This document shows, one piece after another, positions 33,741 through 44,230 of a stretch of DNA of 64,000 bases. How positions within the stretch are numbered: position 1 is the first letter of the stretch; each line of letters opens with the position of its first letter. The stretch comes from Paenibacillus sp. MZ04-78.2 (GTDB taxonomy: Bacteria > Bacillota > Bacilli > Paenibacillales > NBRC-103111). The stretch spans positions 124,001 to 188,000 of the forward strand of contig NZ_JANAVJ010000005.1 of the NCBI RefSeq assembly GCF_024213375.1, given 5' to 3'. A program made the translations under genes and the position numbers. A model generated the notes under the pieces. The model searched no databases and was not told the origin of the DNA. It saw only the letters and a list, made by a program, of their open reading frames with translations.

Positions 33741-35093
33741 CTATAGCTGCGCCTGCTCCGCTCTGGCGGCGGCGAACCGATTCTGCGGCTTCGGCAGGTG
33801 AAAATGGTCTCTCAGCGTACTGCCCTCGTACTCCGTACGGAACAGCCCTCTTTGCTGCAGCAGGGGGACGACGTGTTCCACGAAATCCTCCAAGCCTTGC
33901 GGAAGCAAGGGCGCCATCAGCATAAAGCCGTCGGCGGCTCTTTCCGTAAACCAGGTTTCCAGCGTATCCGCAATTTTCTCCGGCGTGCCGACGAAGTGGT
34001 CGCTGCTGAACGAACCGGTCAGCAGGGAATAAACCTCACGCAGTGTAGGGTTTTCCCGCGCAATGACTGGGCGGTGCTTGATGTAATCGGATTTCGTCTC
34101 CGGCAGCCGATCCAGCCCGAAGTCCGCCGCTCTCGAATCGAGGGTGGCTCCCGTAAAATCGACGCTTTTGAAATAGTCGGACAAGAAGCCGATGCCCGTC
34201 TCCTCGGTAATGCAGGACTCCAACTGCTTTAGCTTCCGCTGGGCCGCTTCCTCCGTTTCGGCGATGACCGGAGAGATGCCCTGCAAAATATACACGTCAT
34301 CGGCCGACCTTCCCGCAGCAGCGACCTTGCTTTTGAAGGAACGGTAAAACCGCTTCGCATCGTCGATATCGTATTTGATGGAAAACACGACCTCCGCCGT
34401 GCTTGCGGCAAAGCTTTGCCCGGATTCGGAATTGCCAGCCTGCACGAGGACAGGATGGCCCTGCGGGGAGCGGCCGATGTTGAGCGGACCTTGCACGACG
34501 AAAAACTCGCCTTGGTGGTTGATGCGGTGCAGCTTGCTCCGGTCGAAAAATTGACCGCTCTCCTTGTCGCGGACAAAAGCGTCGTCCTCCCACGAATCCC
34601 ACAGTCCTTGAACGACTTCGAGGAACTCCTCCGCGCGCTTATAGCGCAGCGAGTGCTCGTAATGCTCCTTGCCTCCGAAGTTGAGTGATGTATTTCCAGA
34701 CAGGTCGCGGGTCGTGACGATATTCCAGCCGACCCGGCCTTTGCTGATATGATCGGCCGACATGAAGAGACGGGCCAGATTGTACGGCTCGATATACGAG
34801 GTGGAGGCGGTGGCGACGACGCCGATCTTCGAAGTGGCGCCCGCCAGCGCGGTAATGAGCGTGACCGGTTCGTAGCGGTTCAAAATATTCGGATGAGACG
34901 CTTCGTTGATCGCGAGGCTGTCGGCGATAAAGGCGATATCGAATTTTCCGCGTTCGGCCAGCTGCGCGAGACGCTTGTAATAATCGATGTCGATACTCGC
35001 ATCCGGGTGGGCTTCGGGATGCCGCCACGAAGCGACATGCATGCCGGTGCCGACCAAATAGGCGGACAGTTTGATTTGTCTTGTTCGGGTCAT
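33741..35093 (-). CDS. LLM-class flavin-dependent monooxygenase (NtaA/SnaA/DszA-like)
   Basis: 450 residues. The sequence follows the NtaA/SnaA/DszA/SoxA group: SWRHPEAHPDASIDIDYYKRLAQLAERGKFDIAFIADSL near the start, ATASTSYIEPYNLARLFMSADHISKGRVGWNIVTT (about 93-128), and LVQAGNSESGQSFAA (about 220). These FMNH2-dependent enzymes oxidise compounds such as nitrilotriacetate, dibenzothiophene sulfone or alkyl sulfur compounds, using a separate flavin reductase that is not present here. With a methionine-type ABC transporter 1.2 kb away a role in scavenging organic sulfur is plausible but inferred. AT-rich upstream region carries a small inverted repeat. Confidence 0.88.
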   Translation of the reverse strand: MTRTRQIKLSAYLVGTGMHVASWRHPEAHPDASIDIDYYKRLAQLAERGKFDIAFIADSLAINEASHPNILNRYEPVTLITALAGATSKIGVVATASTSYIEPYNLARLFMSADHISKGRVGWNIVTTRDLSGNTSLNFGGKEHYEHSLRYKRAEEFLEVVQGLWDSWEDDAFVRDKESGQFFDRSKLHRINHQGEFFVVQGPLNIGRSPQGHPVLVQAGNSESGQSFAASTAEVVFSIKYDIDDAKRFYRSFKSKVAAAGRSADDVYILQGISPVIAETEEAAQRKLKQLESCITEETGIGFLSDYFKSVDFTGATLDSRAADFGLDRLPETKSDYIKHRPVIARENPTLREVYSLLTGSFSSDHFVGTPEKIADTLETWFTERAADGFMLMAPLLPQGLEDFVEHVVPLLQQRGLFRTEYEGSTLRDHFHLPKPQNRFAAARAEQAQL

Positions 35094-35117
35094 AAGCTAT
35101 ACCTCCATATATCCGAG

Positions 35118-35134
35118 TTAATCAATATGATTAA
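35118..35134. promoter_or_regulatory. inverted repeat upstream of the monooxygenase gene
   Basis: TTAATC (35118-35123) and GATTAA (35129-35134) flank a 5-base spacer about 25 bases before the start codon. It could be an operator, but no regulator can be named. Confidence 0.35.
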
Positions 35135-35297
35135 TTTGTTATAATTTAGCATGATCTTCTCGCCCCGTCAATTCCTCCTTGCATCCCGGTCTAAAGTCCA
35201 GCAAATCCCTAGCCGTTTGTCGGAATTTATTTCCAGCCCGATGTTTTATGATCAAGAGCGAGGAAATAATTTACATGCGAGAGGAATGACGATTCCC

Positions 35298-36026
35298 ATG
35301 AAAGGACTGCTTCGCACAACCAAGCTGCCTGTCGTACTGTCTGCGGCCTTGCTCGTCAGCTTCACCGCTTCCGCCGCCTCTGCCGTCTCCGTTTCGCCGG
35401 ATGATGAATCTGCACAAGGACCGTCCGATGCGAAAGAGGTCGAAGCGTTACCGCTATGAGCTCAGCACCTCGAAAAAGCTGAACGTGCCGAAGCCTTTCT
35501 CCGACGTGCGCAAAGAGGACGGGCCCCCCACATCGAAGCCTTGCAGCTGCTTAATCTCGTCAAAGGCAAGGCGGACGGCACGTTCGGCCCGGCGGAGCCG
35601 ATCACGCGCGGGGAATTTGCGGCGCAGACGGCAGGCTTGCTGTTTATGACACTGTCCAAGAGGCCTGTGGCCTTTGCGGATACGCAGAATCATCCGGCGG
35701 CGGCCGCGATTCAAACGCTGTATGAGCTAGGGGTGATCCAAGGCTCATCCCAGTCCGCTTTCGAGCCGGATAAGCCGATCACCCGTCAGGAGGCGGCAGT
35801 CATCGTGGCGCGGACGATTCAGCTCGGCGTCGCTTCGCCGATGGATGCGAAGCTGAGCAGCCATACCGAGCTTTGGGCACTCGACGGCGTCAAGCAGATC
35901 GTCGCGCTTGGCCTGTACGGGCCTGAAGTGAAGGAAGCAGCGGACGGCTCCGTCGATTACAAGTCACAGCAGCCGATGCTTCGTTCGGAGACGGCGGCGT
36001 TGTTCGCAAAAGCATTGTCCAATTAA
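35298..36026 (+). pseudogene. broken S-layer-homology (SLH) domain protein gene
   Basis: A signal peptide frame (MKGLLRTTKLPVVLSAALLVSFTASAAS) starts near 35298 and stops at 35457-35459. The coding sense continues in a second frame (LNVPKPFSDVRKEDG near 35480-35525) and then in a third, which carries SLH-type repeats to 36026 (LNLVKGKADGTFGPAEPITRGEFA and LYELGVIQGSSQSAFEPDKPITRQEAAVIVARTIQ). The second change lies in a run of six C at about 35526-35531. Two indels thus separate the export signal from the cell-wall-anchoring domains. In intact form it would be a small secreted wall protein. Homopolymer position makes a sequencing error possible. Confidence 0.75.
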
Positions 36027-36036
36027 GTCAAGCAAG

Positions 36037-36121
36037 CAGCCGGAGGGAAGCAGGGCATCCGCGGAGCACGCCAGCATAGGTGTGATCCCCGGATGCTCGG
36101 AGAAGCTCCGGCTGCTTTTTC
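36037..36121 (+). terminator. two-tier intrinsic terminator
   Basis: GCAGCCGGAG (36037-36046) pairs with CTCCGGCTGC (36107-36116), with an inner GCATCCG (36056-36062)/CGGATGC (36091-36097) stem, followed by five T. Confidence 0.8.
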
Positions 36122-36148
36122 CCGCGGTAAGTTCCGTGCTAAAAGTTC

Positions 36149-36296
36149 TTGACAGCACCCAGTCCATCCTTTAAATTAAATAAATATAATCGGTATAGTC
36201 GGAATTAAAAACGACAACATGTACGATGAGTTGACCAGTCCACTGGAAACTAAGCTTTCCCCGAGCTATGGCAGCGGGGCGACGCTTGGTTTTTTT
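36149..36296 (+). promoter_or_regulatory. promoter and terminator-containing leader of the MetNIQ operon
   Basis: TTGACA (36149-36154), 17-base spacer, TAAATT (36172-36177); further AT-rich -10-like hexamers at 36185 and 36194. In the leader CCAGT (36236-36240) and ACTGG (36242-36246) nearly abut, forming a compact dyad. Then CTAAGC (36250-36255) pairs with GCTTGG (36284-36289) and CCCCG (36259-36263) with CGGGG (36275-36279), followed by seven T. A terminator 25 bases before the first start codon suggests control by premature termination. It is not a SAM-I or T-box by sequence. Confidence 0.55.
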
Positions 36297-36321
36297 ATTT
36301 TCTGGAAAAGCAGGTGAAGGC

Positions 36322-37107
36322 ATGATCGTCATTCGCAATCTCAGCAAATCGTACAAAACGTCGTCAGGCGCATTTCCTGCACTTCAGAACGTCAGCTTGC
36401 AGATCGAAAAGGGGGATATTTTCGGCATTATCGGCTTCAGCGGTGCGGGCAAGTCGACGTTGATCCGCTGCCTCAACCGGCTGGAGGAGCCGGACTCCGG
36501 CAGCGTCGAGATCGAGGGCACGGTCATTACGGACTTGAACGGGAAGGATCTGCGGCTGGCTCGGCAAAAAATCGGCATGATTTTTCAGCAGTTTCATCTG
36601 CTGGACGCCAAGACCGTGTACCAGAACGTCGCGTTTCCTCTGCACGTCGCCGGGCATCCGAAAGCGCACATACGCGGGCGTGTCCGGGAAATTCTCGACC
36701 TTGTCGGTCTGGGCGATAAAGAGAACGCCTATCCGTCGCAGCTCAGCGGCGGCCAGAAGCAGCGGGTCGGCATCGCAAGAGCGCTCGTTAATGAGCCTGA
36801 CGTGCTGCTCAGCGACGAAGCGACGTCGGCGCTCGATCCGCAGACGACCTACTCCATTCTGGAGCTGCTGAGGGACATTAACCGCCAGCTAAAACTGACC
36901 GTCGTTCTGATCACGCATGAACTCGACGTACTGCAGCATATTTGCCGCAGCATGGCGGTGATCGAGAGCGGCAAAATCGTCGAGACAGGGCCGGTTGACA
37001 AGCTGTTCCTGAATCCCGAGAGCGATACGGCGCGCCGATTCGTCCGCATTCTGGAGCATTACCGCGACAGCCGGTATGTGATGGAAGGAGTGGGAGCGGG
37101 AATATGA
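36322..37107 (+). CDS. metN: methionine-type ABC transporter ATP-binding protein
   Basis: 261 residues. Walker A GFSGAGKST at 38-46, ABC signature LSGGQKQRVGIARAL near 139-153 and Walker B VLLSDEATSALDP near 160-172. The sequence is closest to MetN, but the protein ends about 80 residues earlier than usual: it lacks the C-terminal NIL domain through which methionine inhibits transport. The next two genes (permease, lipoprotein) complete a MetNIQ importer for methionine, its sulfoxide or a related sulfur compound. Start at ATG 36322 with AGGTGAAGG upstream. Confidence 0.88.
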   Translation: MIVIRNLSKSYKTSSGAFPALQNVSLQIEKGDIFGIIGFSGAGKSTLIRCLNRLEEPDSGSVEIEGTVITDLNGKDLRLARQKIGMIFQQFHLLDAKTVYQNVAFPLHVAGHPKAHIRGRVREILDLVGLGDKENAYPSQLSGGQKQRVGIARALVNEPDVLLSDEATSALDPQTTYSILELLRDINRQLKLTVVLITHELDVLQHICRSMAVIESGKIVETGPVDKLFLNPESDTARRFVRILEHYRDSRYVMEGVGAGI

Positions 37108-37772
37108 GAGACGATCTGATCGAGCTGCTGCTGCAAGGTCTTGGCGAAACAGTCTACATGGTGCTCTGGTCTTCCGTCTTCGCGCTCGTGCTCGGCATTG
37201 CACTGGGCATTACGCTTGTCGTAACGGAGAAGGGCGGCATCCTGGGAGCGCCGCTGCTGCACAAAATCTTCGGGACGGTCATCAACAGCGTTCGTTCGCT
37301 GCCTTTTATTATTCTGATCATTCTGCTGCTGCCGCTTTCCAGGCTGATCGTCGGCACCTCGCTCGGTCCGACGGCCGCCATCGTGTCGCTTTCGATCGGT
37401 GCTGCGCCCTTTCTGGGCCGGGTGATCGAAAATTCGCTCAAGGAAGTGGGTGCGGGCAAGATCGAGGCCGCCAAAGCGGTCGGCGCCTCGCCGCTCACGA
37501 TCATTTTCAGGGTGCTGATTCCCGAAGCGCTGCCGGCGCTTGTCCGTGCGATGACGATTGCGGTCATTGCGATTACGGAATTCACCGCCGTGGCCGGCGC
37601 GATCGGAGCGGGCGGTCTGGGCAGCCTGGCCATACGCTTCGGGTACCAACGGTTCCGTGAGGACGTTCTGATCGCAACCGTTCTGCTCATCATCGTCTTG
37701 GTTCAGCTCATCCAATGGTCGGGCGACTACATTGCCAAATCGATCGACAAGAAGCGTTACAAGCTGGATTGA
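37104..37772 (+). CDS. metI: methionine-type ABC transporter permease
   Basis: 222 residues, five to six membrane segments, with the permease EAA-loop block EVGAGKIEAAKAVGASPLTIIFRVLIPEALPAL (about 113-146). The sequence is typical of MetI. It overlaps the ATPase gene by four bases (ATGA), so translation is coupled. It forms the membrane pore dimer of the MetNIQ importer. Confidence 0.92.
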   Translation: MRDDLIELLLQGLGETVYMVLWSSVFALVLGIALGITLVVTEKGGILGAPLLHKIFGTVINSVRSLPFIILIILLLPLSRLIVGTSLGPTAAIVSLSIGAAPFLGRVIENSLKEVGAGKIEAAKAVGASPLTIIFRVLIPEALPALVRAMTIAVIAITEFTAVAGAIGAGGLGSLAIRFGYQRFREDVLIATVLLIIVLVQLIQWSGDYIAKSIDKKRYKLD

Positions 37773-37825
37773 GCGCAGACATCGCGTTAGTGAAGTCACT
37801 TTAATTATAGAAAGTAGGCGTAGGT

Positions 37826-38695
37826 ATGGGGAAAAAAGGTCTTTTCTCTCTCGCATCCATCTTGGTTGTTATCGGTGCCATCGTTTCGGGCTGCGCCTCG
37901 GGCGGCACCGCGCAGGCCCCGGACACGAAGTCTGTGGCGCAAGGCAGTGCAGCCAGCACGGTCAAGCCAATGAAAGAAACGACGCTGAAAATCGGCGCGG
38001 CCGCCGTGCCGCATGCGGAAATTTTGAACTTCGTCAAGCCGAAGCTGAAGGAGCAAGGGGTCAACCTCGAAGTGGTCGTCTATGACGACGAAGGGCAGTT
38101 GAATCCTGCGCTGAAAGACAAGCAGATCGATGCGAACTACTTCCAGCACGTTCCTTATCTGGATTCGGTCAAAGGCGAGAAGGGCTATGATTTTGCCGTC
38201 ACGACCAAGGTTCACGTGGAGCCGATCGCCTTCTATTCGAGCAAGCTGAAATCGAAGGACGAGATCAAGGAAGGGGCGCGGATCGGCATTCCGAACAACC
38301 CGTCCAACGAATACCGCGCGCTGGCGCTGCTGCAGCAGCAAGGGCTGATCAAGCTCAAGGATGGCCTGACGACATATGAAGCGACGCCCAAGGACATCGC
38401 GGACAATCCGAAAAAGCTGAAATTCGTCGAAGCCGATTCCGCAACCTTGCCTCGGTCGCTTCCCGATCTGGAAGGCGCGATAATTAATACGAACCTCGTG
38501 CTGGAAGCCAAACTTGATCCGAAATCGGCCTTGTTCCGGGAAGATGCGAAATCGCCTTACGCCAATGTCATCGTCGTTCGCAAGGGAGACGAGACGCGGG
38601 ACGAGGTGAAAAAGCTCGACGCCGCTTTGACGACGCCGGAAGTGAAGAAGTTTATCGAAGACAAGTATGGCGTTGCGGTCGTTCCGGCATTTTAG
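37826..38695 (+). CDS. metQ: MetQ/NlpA-family substrate-binding lipoprotein
   Basis: 289 residues. A lipoprotein signal peptide ends at C23 (lipobox VSGC), followed by a Ser/Thr/Ala-rich linker and an NlpA-type binding domain from about 50 (LKIGAAAVPHAEILNFVKPKLKEQGVNLEVVVYDDEGQLNPALKDKQIDANYFQHVPYL). It captures the substrate outside the membrane for the MetNI transporter encoded just before it. Ligand might be D- or L-methionine, methionine sulfoxide or a dipeptide; not decidable here. Confidence 0.92.
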   Translation: MGKKGLFSLASILVVIGAIVSGCASGGTAQAPDTKSVAQGSAASTVKPMKETTLKIGAAAVPHAEILNFVKPKLKEQGVNLEVVVYDDEGQLNPALKDKQIDANYFQHVPYLDSVKGEKGYDFAVTTKVHVEPIAFYSSKLKSKDEIKEGARIGIPNNPSNEYRALALLQQQGLIKLKDGLTTYEATPKDIADNPKKLKFVEADSATLPRSLPDLEGAIINTNLVLEAKLDPKSALFREDAKSPYANVIVVRKGDETRDEVKKLDAALTTPEVKKFIEDKYGVAVVPAF

Positions 38696-38713
38696 AAAAA
38701 TTTACGCTGGCTG

Positions 38714-38742
38714 TTGATTTCTATCGGTCCGCAGGTTATTCT
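38714..38742 (+). promoter_or_regulatory. promoter of the thiC operon
   Basis: TTGATT (38714-38719), 17-base spacer, TATTCT (38737-38742), placing the transcript start just before the TPP riboswitch. Confidence 0.5.
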
Positions 38743-38758
38743 TGTACTGACAACTTCA

Positions 38759-40740
<1,982 letters not shown>

Positions 40741-40759
40741 TCACCTTGGGAGGGATCGT

Positions 40760-41410
40760 ATGTTTACGGAGCAGGAAAAGGAAGCGTTATACAAGGTCAT
40801 CTATACGAGAAGGGATGTCCGATCCTTCCTGCCGGACCCGATTCCGGAGGAAGCGGTGACGAACGTGCTTCACGCCGGCCACCATGCGCCGTCCGTCGGC
40901 TTCATGCAGCCTTGGAACTTTATCCTGGTGACTTCGGAGCAGCTAAAAGAGAGGCTGGCCTGGGCCGCGGACAAGGAAAGAAGGGCGCTGGCGATCCATT
41001 ACGAAGGCCAGCGTCAAGACCAATTCTTAAGCCTCAAGGTGGAAGGGCTGAAGCAAGCGCCGCTGACGATCTGCATTACATGCGATTCGACCCGGGGAGG
41101 CGCCCATGTGCTCGGCCGGAATTCAATACCCGAAACCGACATGCTGTCCGTCGCCTGCGCGATCCAAAATATGTGGCTGGCCGCCTGTGTGGAAGGGCTT
41201 GCTATGGGATGGGTCAGCTTCTATAAGAAAAACGACGTGCGCGAAATTCTGGGCATTCCGCCGCATATCGAGCCGGTCGCGCTGCTGTCGGTCGGGTATA
41301 CGGAGAATTATCCGGAGAAGCCGATTCTGGAGACGGCCCAATGGGAGAAGCGCCGCTCCTTGCAGGACCTCATCTATCACGAGACATGGGGAAATCGGCA
41401 GGAGGAATGA
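40760..41410 (+). CDS. bluB: 5,6-dimethylbenzimidazole synthase
   Basis: 216 residues of the nitroreductase fold with BluB features: RRDVRSFLPDPIPEE near 17-31, HHAPSVGFMQPWNF near 41-54, VASVS-like middle LSVACAIQNMWLAACVEGLAMGWVSF near 128-153 and SVGYTENYPEKP near 176. BluB breaks down reduced FMN with O2 to make dimethylbenzimidazole, the lower ligand of cobalamin. No other cobalamin gene is nearby; it sits in the TPP-controlled thiC transcript. A GGGAGGG site lies before the ATG. Confidence 0.92.
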   Translation: MFTEQEKEALYKVIYTRRDVRSFLPDPIPEEAVTNVLHAGHHAPSVGFMQPWNFILVTSEQLKERLAWAADKERRALAIHYEGQRQDQFLSLKVEGLKQAPLTICITCDSTRGGAHVLGRNSIPETDMLSVACAIQNMWLAACVEGLAMGWVSFYKKNDVREILGIPPHIEPVALLSVGYTENYPEKPILETAQWEKRRSLQDLIYHETWGNRQEE

Positions 41411-41439
41411 TCGAACTTTTCTATTTTCAACTACGCGAT

Positions 41440-41468
41440 CCATCTATGGGAACATAGGTGGATTTTTT
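41440..41468 (+). terminator. intrinsic terminator of thiC-bluB
   Basis: CCATCTATG (41440-41448) pairs with CATAGGTGG (41453-41461) followed by six T. Confidence 0.85.
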
Positions 41469-41798
41469 GTTGTGCAACAGAGGTCAAACAGCCGAAGCGC
41501 CGCGGATAAAAAGTATAGGCTCGTTAGATCGCCCGGGTGACATAAGTCGTCCGGGTTATTCGCTGTTATCCGATACGAAAACCTACTTTTAACCATTATT
41601 GAAAAATGATTGGGAATTAAGCTTGGCACCCCGTAACACATGCGGATCGAAATTCATAAAAATGTTGTATGTTCTGTCGAGAGCAGAGAAAGCGCGATCA
41701 CCCGGCGCATACTCCTTGCCCGGGCACTTCCTTTCTATCTCTTGCCAGTCTCCGGCTCCAGCCGGCACTACTTTATTATGACGGAGGGAATGTTCAAC
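41469..41798. other. 330-base region upstream of the bacteriocin precursor
   Basis: No gene beyond read-through of the precursor frame. A short CCCGG/CCGGG hairpin lies near 41531-41556. The region must carry the promoter of the bacteriocin cluster, but I could not pick a convincing hexamer pair. Confidence 0.4.
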
Positions 41799-42080
41799 AT
41801 GAGTGAATTTCAGAATGAGCTTCAACAATTGCAAGTTGGGGCATACAATGCGGGTCAGGTGACGCCTTTACAGCATCAAGGCCATTATGAAGCCGATTCT
41901 CGGCTATGTGGCGGTGGCTGCGGCTGTTTCCGTTGTCCATGCGGCTGCGGTTGCTTCCGCTGCTTCTGCAGCTGTTTCTGCGGCGGGGGTTGCGGCTGCG
42001 GAGGAGGCTGCGGCTGCGGAGGCGGAGGCTGCGCTTGCGGAGGACGTTGCGGACATCGTTGCGGACATCGTTGCGGTTAA
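41799..42080 (+). CDS. heterocycloanthracin/sonorensin-type bacteriocin precursor
   Basis: 93 residues. The leader (1-36, MSEFQNELQQLQVGAYNAG to HYEADSRL) has the FQxEL and Q-V-T-P features of heterocycloanthracin leaders. The core (37-93) has 20 Cys and 23 Gly among 57 residues, with a few Phe, Arg, His, Pro, Ala and one Ser, ending in RCGH repeats. Cysteines are the sites for cyclodehydration to thiazolines and oxidation to thiazoles by the enzymes that follow. Start at ATG 41799 fits GGAGGGA about 10 bases upstream; ATG 41790 abuts it. A hairpin at 42110 separates it from the enzymes, which may raise precursor mRNA relative to them. Confidence 0.88.
   Translation: MSEFQNELQQLQVGAYNAGQVTPLQHQGHYEADSRLCGGGCGCFRCPCGCGCFRCFCSCFCGGGCGCGGGCGCGGGGCACGGRCGHRCGHRCG
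42042..42078 (+). repeat. 12-base tandem repeat in the bacteriocin core
   Basis: About three copies of a GGACATCGTTGC-type unit encode Arg-Cys-Gly-His repeats at the end of the core. Copy number changes would keep the frame. Confidence 0.7.
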
Positions 42081-42109
42081 GTCATTAACGGGACTCCCCC
42101 GGTAGTATC

Positions 42110-42150
42110 AGCCCCTGCACATGCGGCTTTTGATCCAAACCGCAGGGGCT
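42110..42150 (+). terminator. stem-loop between precursor and enzyme genes
   Basis: AGCCCCTGC (42110-42118) pairs with GCAGGGGCT (42142-42150) without a T run. Likely a partial terminator or RNA-stabilising hairpin. Confidence 0.55.
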
Positions 42151-42256
42151 GGAACGGCCCCTTGAAAATAATTGACAAGAAGGACAAACGACAGTACATA
42201 AGATAGCAGTGAACATCCGGCCGGATTGACCAAAAGTACGGATAAGGAGGAGTGAG

Positions 42257-44230
42257 ATGACCACATTCGATGCTTCTGTGCGTCCGAAAATCAACGGTGA
42301 CACCTTTTTTATCACCGATCGGAACGGCGCGGTCTATTTTAGGAACAACATGGGCTCGTTCAAGCTGGAAGGCGAGTTGATTGACCGATGGATCGAAAAG
42401 CTGATTCCGGTATTTAACGGGAAGTATACGCTTATGGAATTGACGGACGGGTTGTCGGAGCCGCACAAAGGCCGCGTGTTCGATATCGCCGCTTTATTGA
42501 TCCAAAATGGCTTCGCCCGGGATGTAAGCGGAGAGCATTCCCACCGGCTATCGGAAAGGATTCTTGAGAAGTTCGGCTCGCAAATTGAATTTCTGAGCAA
42601 TTTCGGAGGCTCCGGCGCGCACCGCTTCGAGCAATATCGCCAAGAGAAGGTGTTGGCGATTGGTTCCGGTCCGTTCCTGGTTTCATTGGTGGCGGCTTTG
42701 CTGGAATCCGGTTTACCCCGAATCGGAGTGGCCATTGGCGATTCATTGCCAACCAACCGTGAGCGGCTGAAGGAACTGGGGGAGCATGCCCGGAAATCCG
42801 ATCCGGAGATACATATTCAGGAAGTCCCTTACCCCAGACGGGACGTTTCCGCTTGGCAGGAGGTCCTGAAACCGTTCGATTCGATCATGTACGTATCGCA
42901 GGAGGGGGATGTTGAAGAGCTTCGGATCGTCCAAGCGGCCTGCAAAGCGGAGAGAAAACTCTTCCTTCCCGCGATTTGCTTGCAGCAAGCCGGTTTGGCA
43001 GGGCCTCTTGAGCGGCCGGAAGACGGGAATGGTTGGGAGTCGGCGCTGCGGCGCATTCATCAGCCCGTTCTACGCCAAGATCCGCAGCAGCATGGGTTTT
43101 CTGTCCACGCCGGGGCTTTGCTGTCGAATGTGATCGTGTTCGAACTGTTCAAAACGGTGACGGGAGCTGCCGATCCGCTGCGAAATCAGGCGGTATATCT
43201 GCTGAACCTGGAAACGCTGGAAGGGGACTGGTATTCGTTCGTGGCTCACCCGATGGTGATCGGCTGCAACCGGATTGAACGCATTCCGGATATTGAGCCG
43301 CGGCTGATGCAGCAGCCGGGCCCGGCGCCGCAGAGCGGAAGGCACAGCCCGTTACTGGATTATTGTGAACGGATAACCTCGCCGGATACGGGCATTTTTT
43401 ACGAATGGGACGAAGGCGATTTAAAGCAGTTGCCGCTTGCGCAATGCCGGGTTCAGGTGGCGGACCCGCTCTCGGACGGGCCGGTTGAGCTGCTTCCTTC
43501 CATAGTCGGCACAGGATTGACGCATGAGGAAGCGAGACGGGATTCGGCGCTTGCCGGATTGGAAGCTTATACGTCCCGATTGGCTGAACGTATGGGGCAG
43601 CCGTCTTCTCCGTTGGAAACGGGCGCAACGGGTTTGCGTGCATCCGAATATGTCGGCATCGGGGCGGGTGAGACGCTGACGGAAGCCGTATGCCGGGGCT
43701 TGCGAAAGTGTCTGGCGGAAGAGCTGGATATTCGACGAACCGGTCGAAAGCCGCTTGTCACTCCGTTGCAGTTGAGTATGGTGGATGACGAGCGGGTCCG
43801 TTATTATTTGAAATCCTTGTCTACGCTGCAGGGGGTGCCGGACCTTCTTCTGGAGGAAGAGCTGTTCGGTTTCCCGGTGGTTCGTGTGGATATCGGCGGA
43901 AGATGGTACTCGGGCGTCGATTTGAATATCACCCTTGCGCTTCGGAGGGCTCTGCTTCAAGCGCTGTCGGAGGTTCAAAGTCAAGCGCCCCGGCTTCAAG
44001 TCCGGATTGCTTCGGTTCCAAGCCGGGCTCCGAAAAAGGCACGGCCGCACAGCCTGACCATCCCGGCCTGCGAAGAAACACCGCGAGCGGGCGTACTGGC
44101 CTCCGCCATGCAACAGCTGAAGCAGCACGGCAGACGGCTGCATGTATTGGATTACAGGCTCGATCCTTTCTTGAATAAAGGGCCCATTCACGTCCTGGGC
44201 GTTGCGCTGGGAGAGGAGGTTTCGACATGA
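42257..44230 (+). CDS. ThiF-like thiazole-containing bacteriocin maturation protein
   Basis: 657 residues. The N-terminal 90 residues (RPKINGDTFFITDRNGAVYFRNN, LIDRWIEKLIPVFNGKYTLMELT) resemble the leader-recognition part of cyclodehydratase partners; then comes a degenerate E1/ThiF-like Rossmann region (EKVLAIGSGPFLVSLVAALLESG, about 127-149), and the C-terminal half (ALAGLEAYTSRLAERM to VRVDIGGRWYSGVDLN) looks YcaO-related but degenerate. This matches the ocin-ThiF-like proteins found only in heterocycloanthracin clusters. It probably helps the next protein bind the precursor. A GGAGGAG site precedes the ATG and it overlaps the next gene by four bases. Confidence 0.85.
   Translation: MTTFDASVRPKINGDTFFITDRNGAVYFRNNMGSFKLEGELIDRWIEKLIPVFNGKYTLMELTDGLSEPHKGRVFDIAALLIQNGFARDVSGEHSHRLSERILEKFGSQIEFLSNFGGSGAHRFEQYRQEKVLAIGSGPFLVSLVAALLESGLPRIGVAIGDSLPTNRERLKELGEHARKSDPEIHIQEVPYPRRDVSAWQEVLKPFDSIMYVSQEGDVEELRIVQAACKAERKLFLPAICLQQAGLAGPLERPEDGNGWESALRRIHQPVLRQDPQQHGFSVHAGALLSNVIVFELFKTVTGAADPLRNQAVYLLNLETLEGDWYSFVAHPMVIGCNRIERIPDIEPRLMQQPGPAPQSGRHSPLLDYCERITSPDTGIFYEWDEGDLKQLPLAQCRVQVADPLSDGPVELLPSIVGTGLTHEEARRDSALAGLEAYTSRLAERMGQPSSPLETGATGLRASEYVGIGAGETLTEAVCRGLRKCLAEELDIRRTGRKPLVTPLQLSMVDDERVRYYLKSLSTLQGVPDLLLEEELFGFPVVRVDIGGRWYSGVDLNITLALRRALLQALSEVQSQAPRLQVRIASVPSRAPKKARPHSLTIPACEETPRAGVLASAMQQLKQHGRRLHVLDYRLDPFLNKGPIHVLGVALGEEVST

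Noticed and set aside
36037..36121. Possible riboswitch upstream of MetNIQ
   Set aside because: The structure is a two-tier terminator directly after the SLH gene, with no SAM-I conserved core; treated as terminator.
41887..42105. An Ala-Glu-rich frame overlapping the bacteriocin core
   Set aside because: Produced by the repetitive GGC/TGC codons of the core read out of frame; no independent start.
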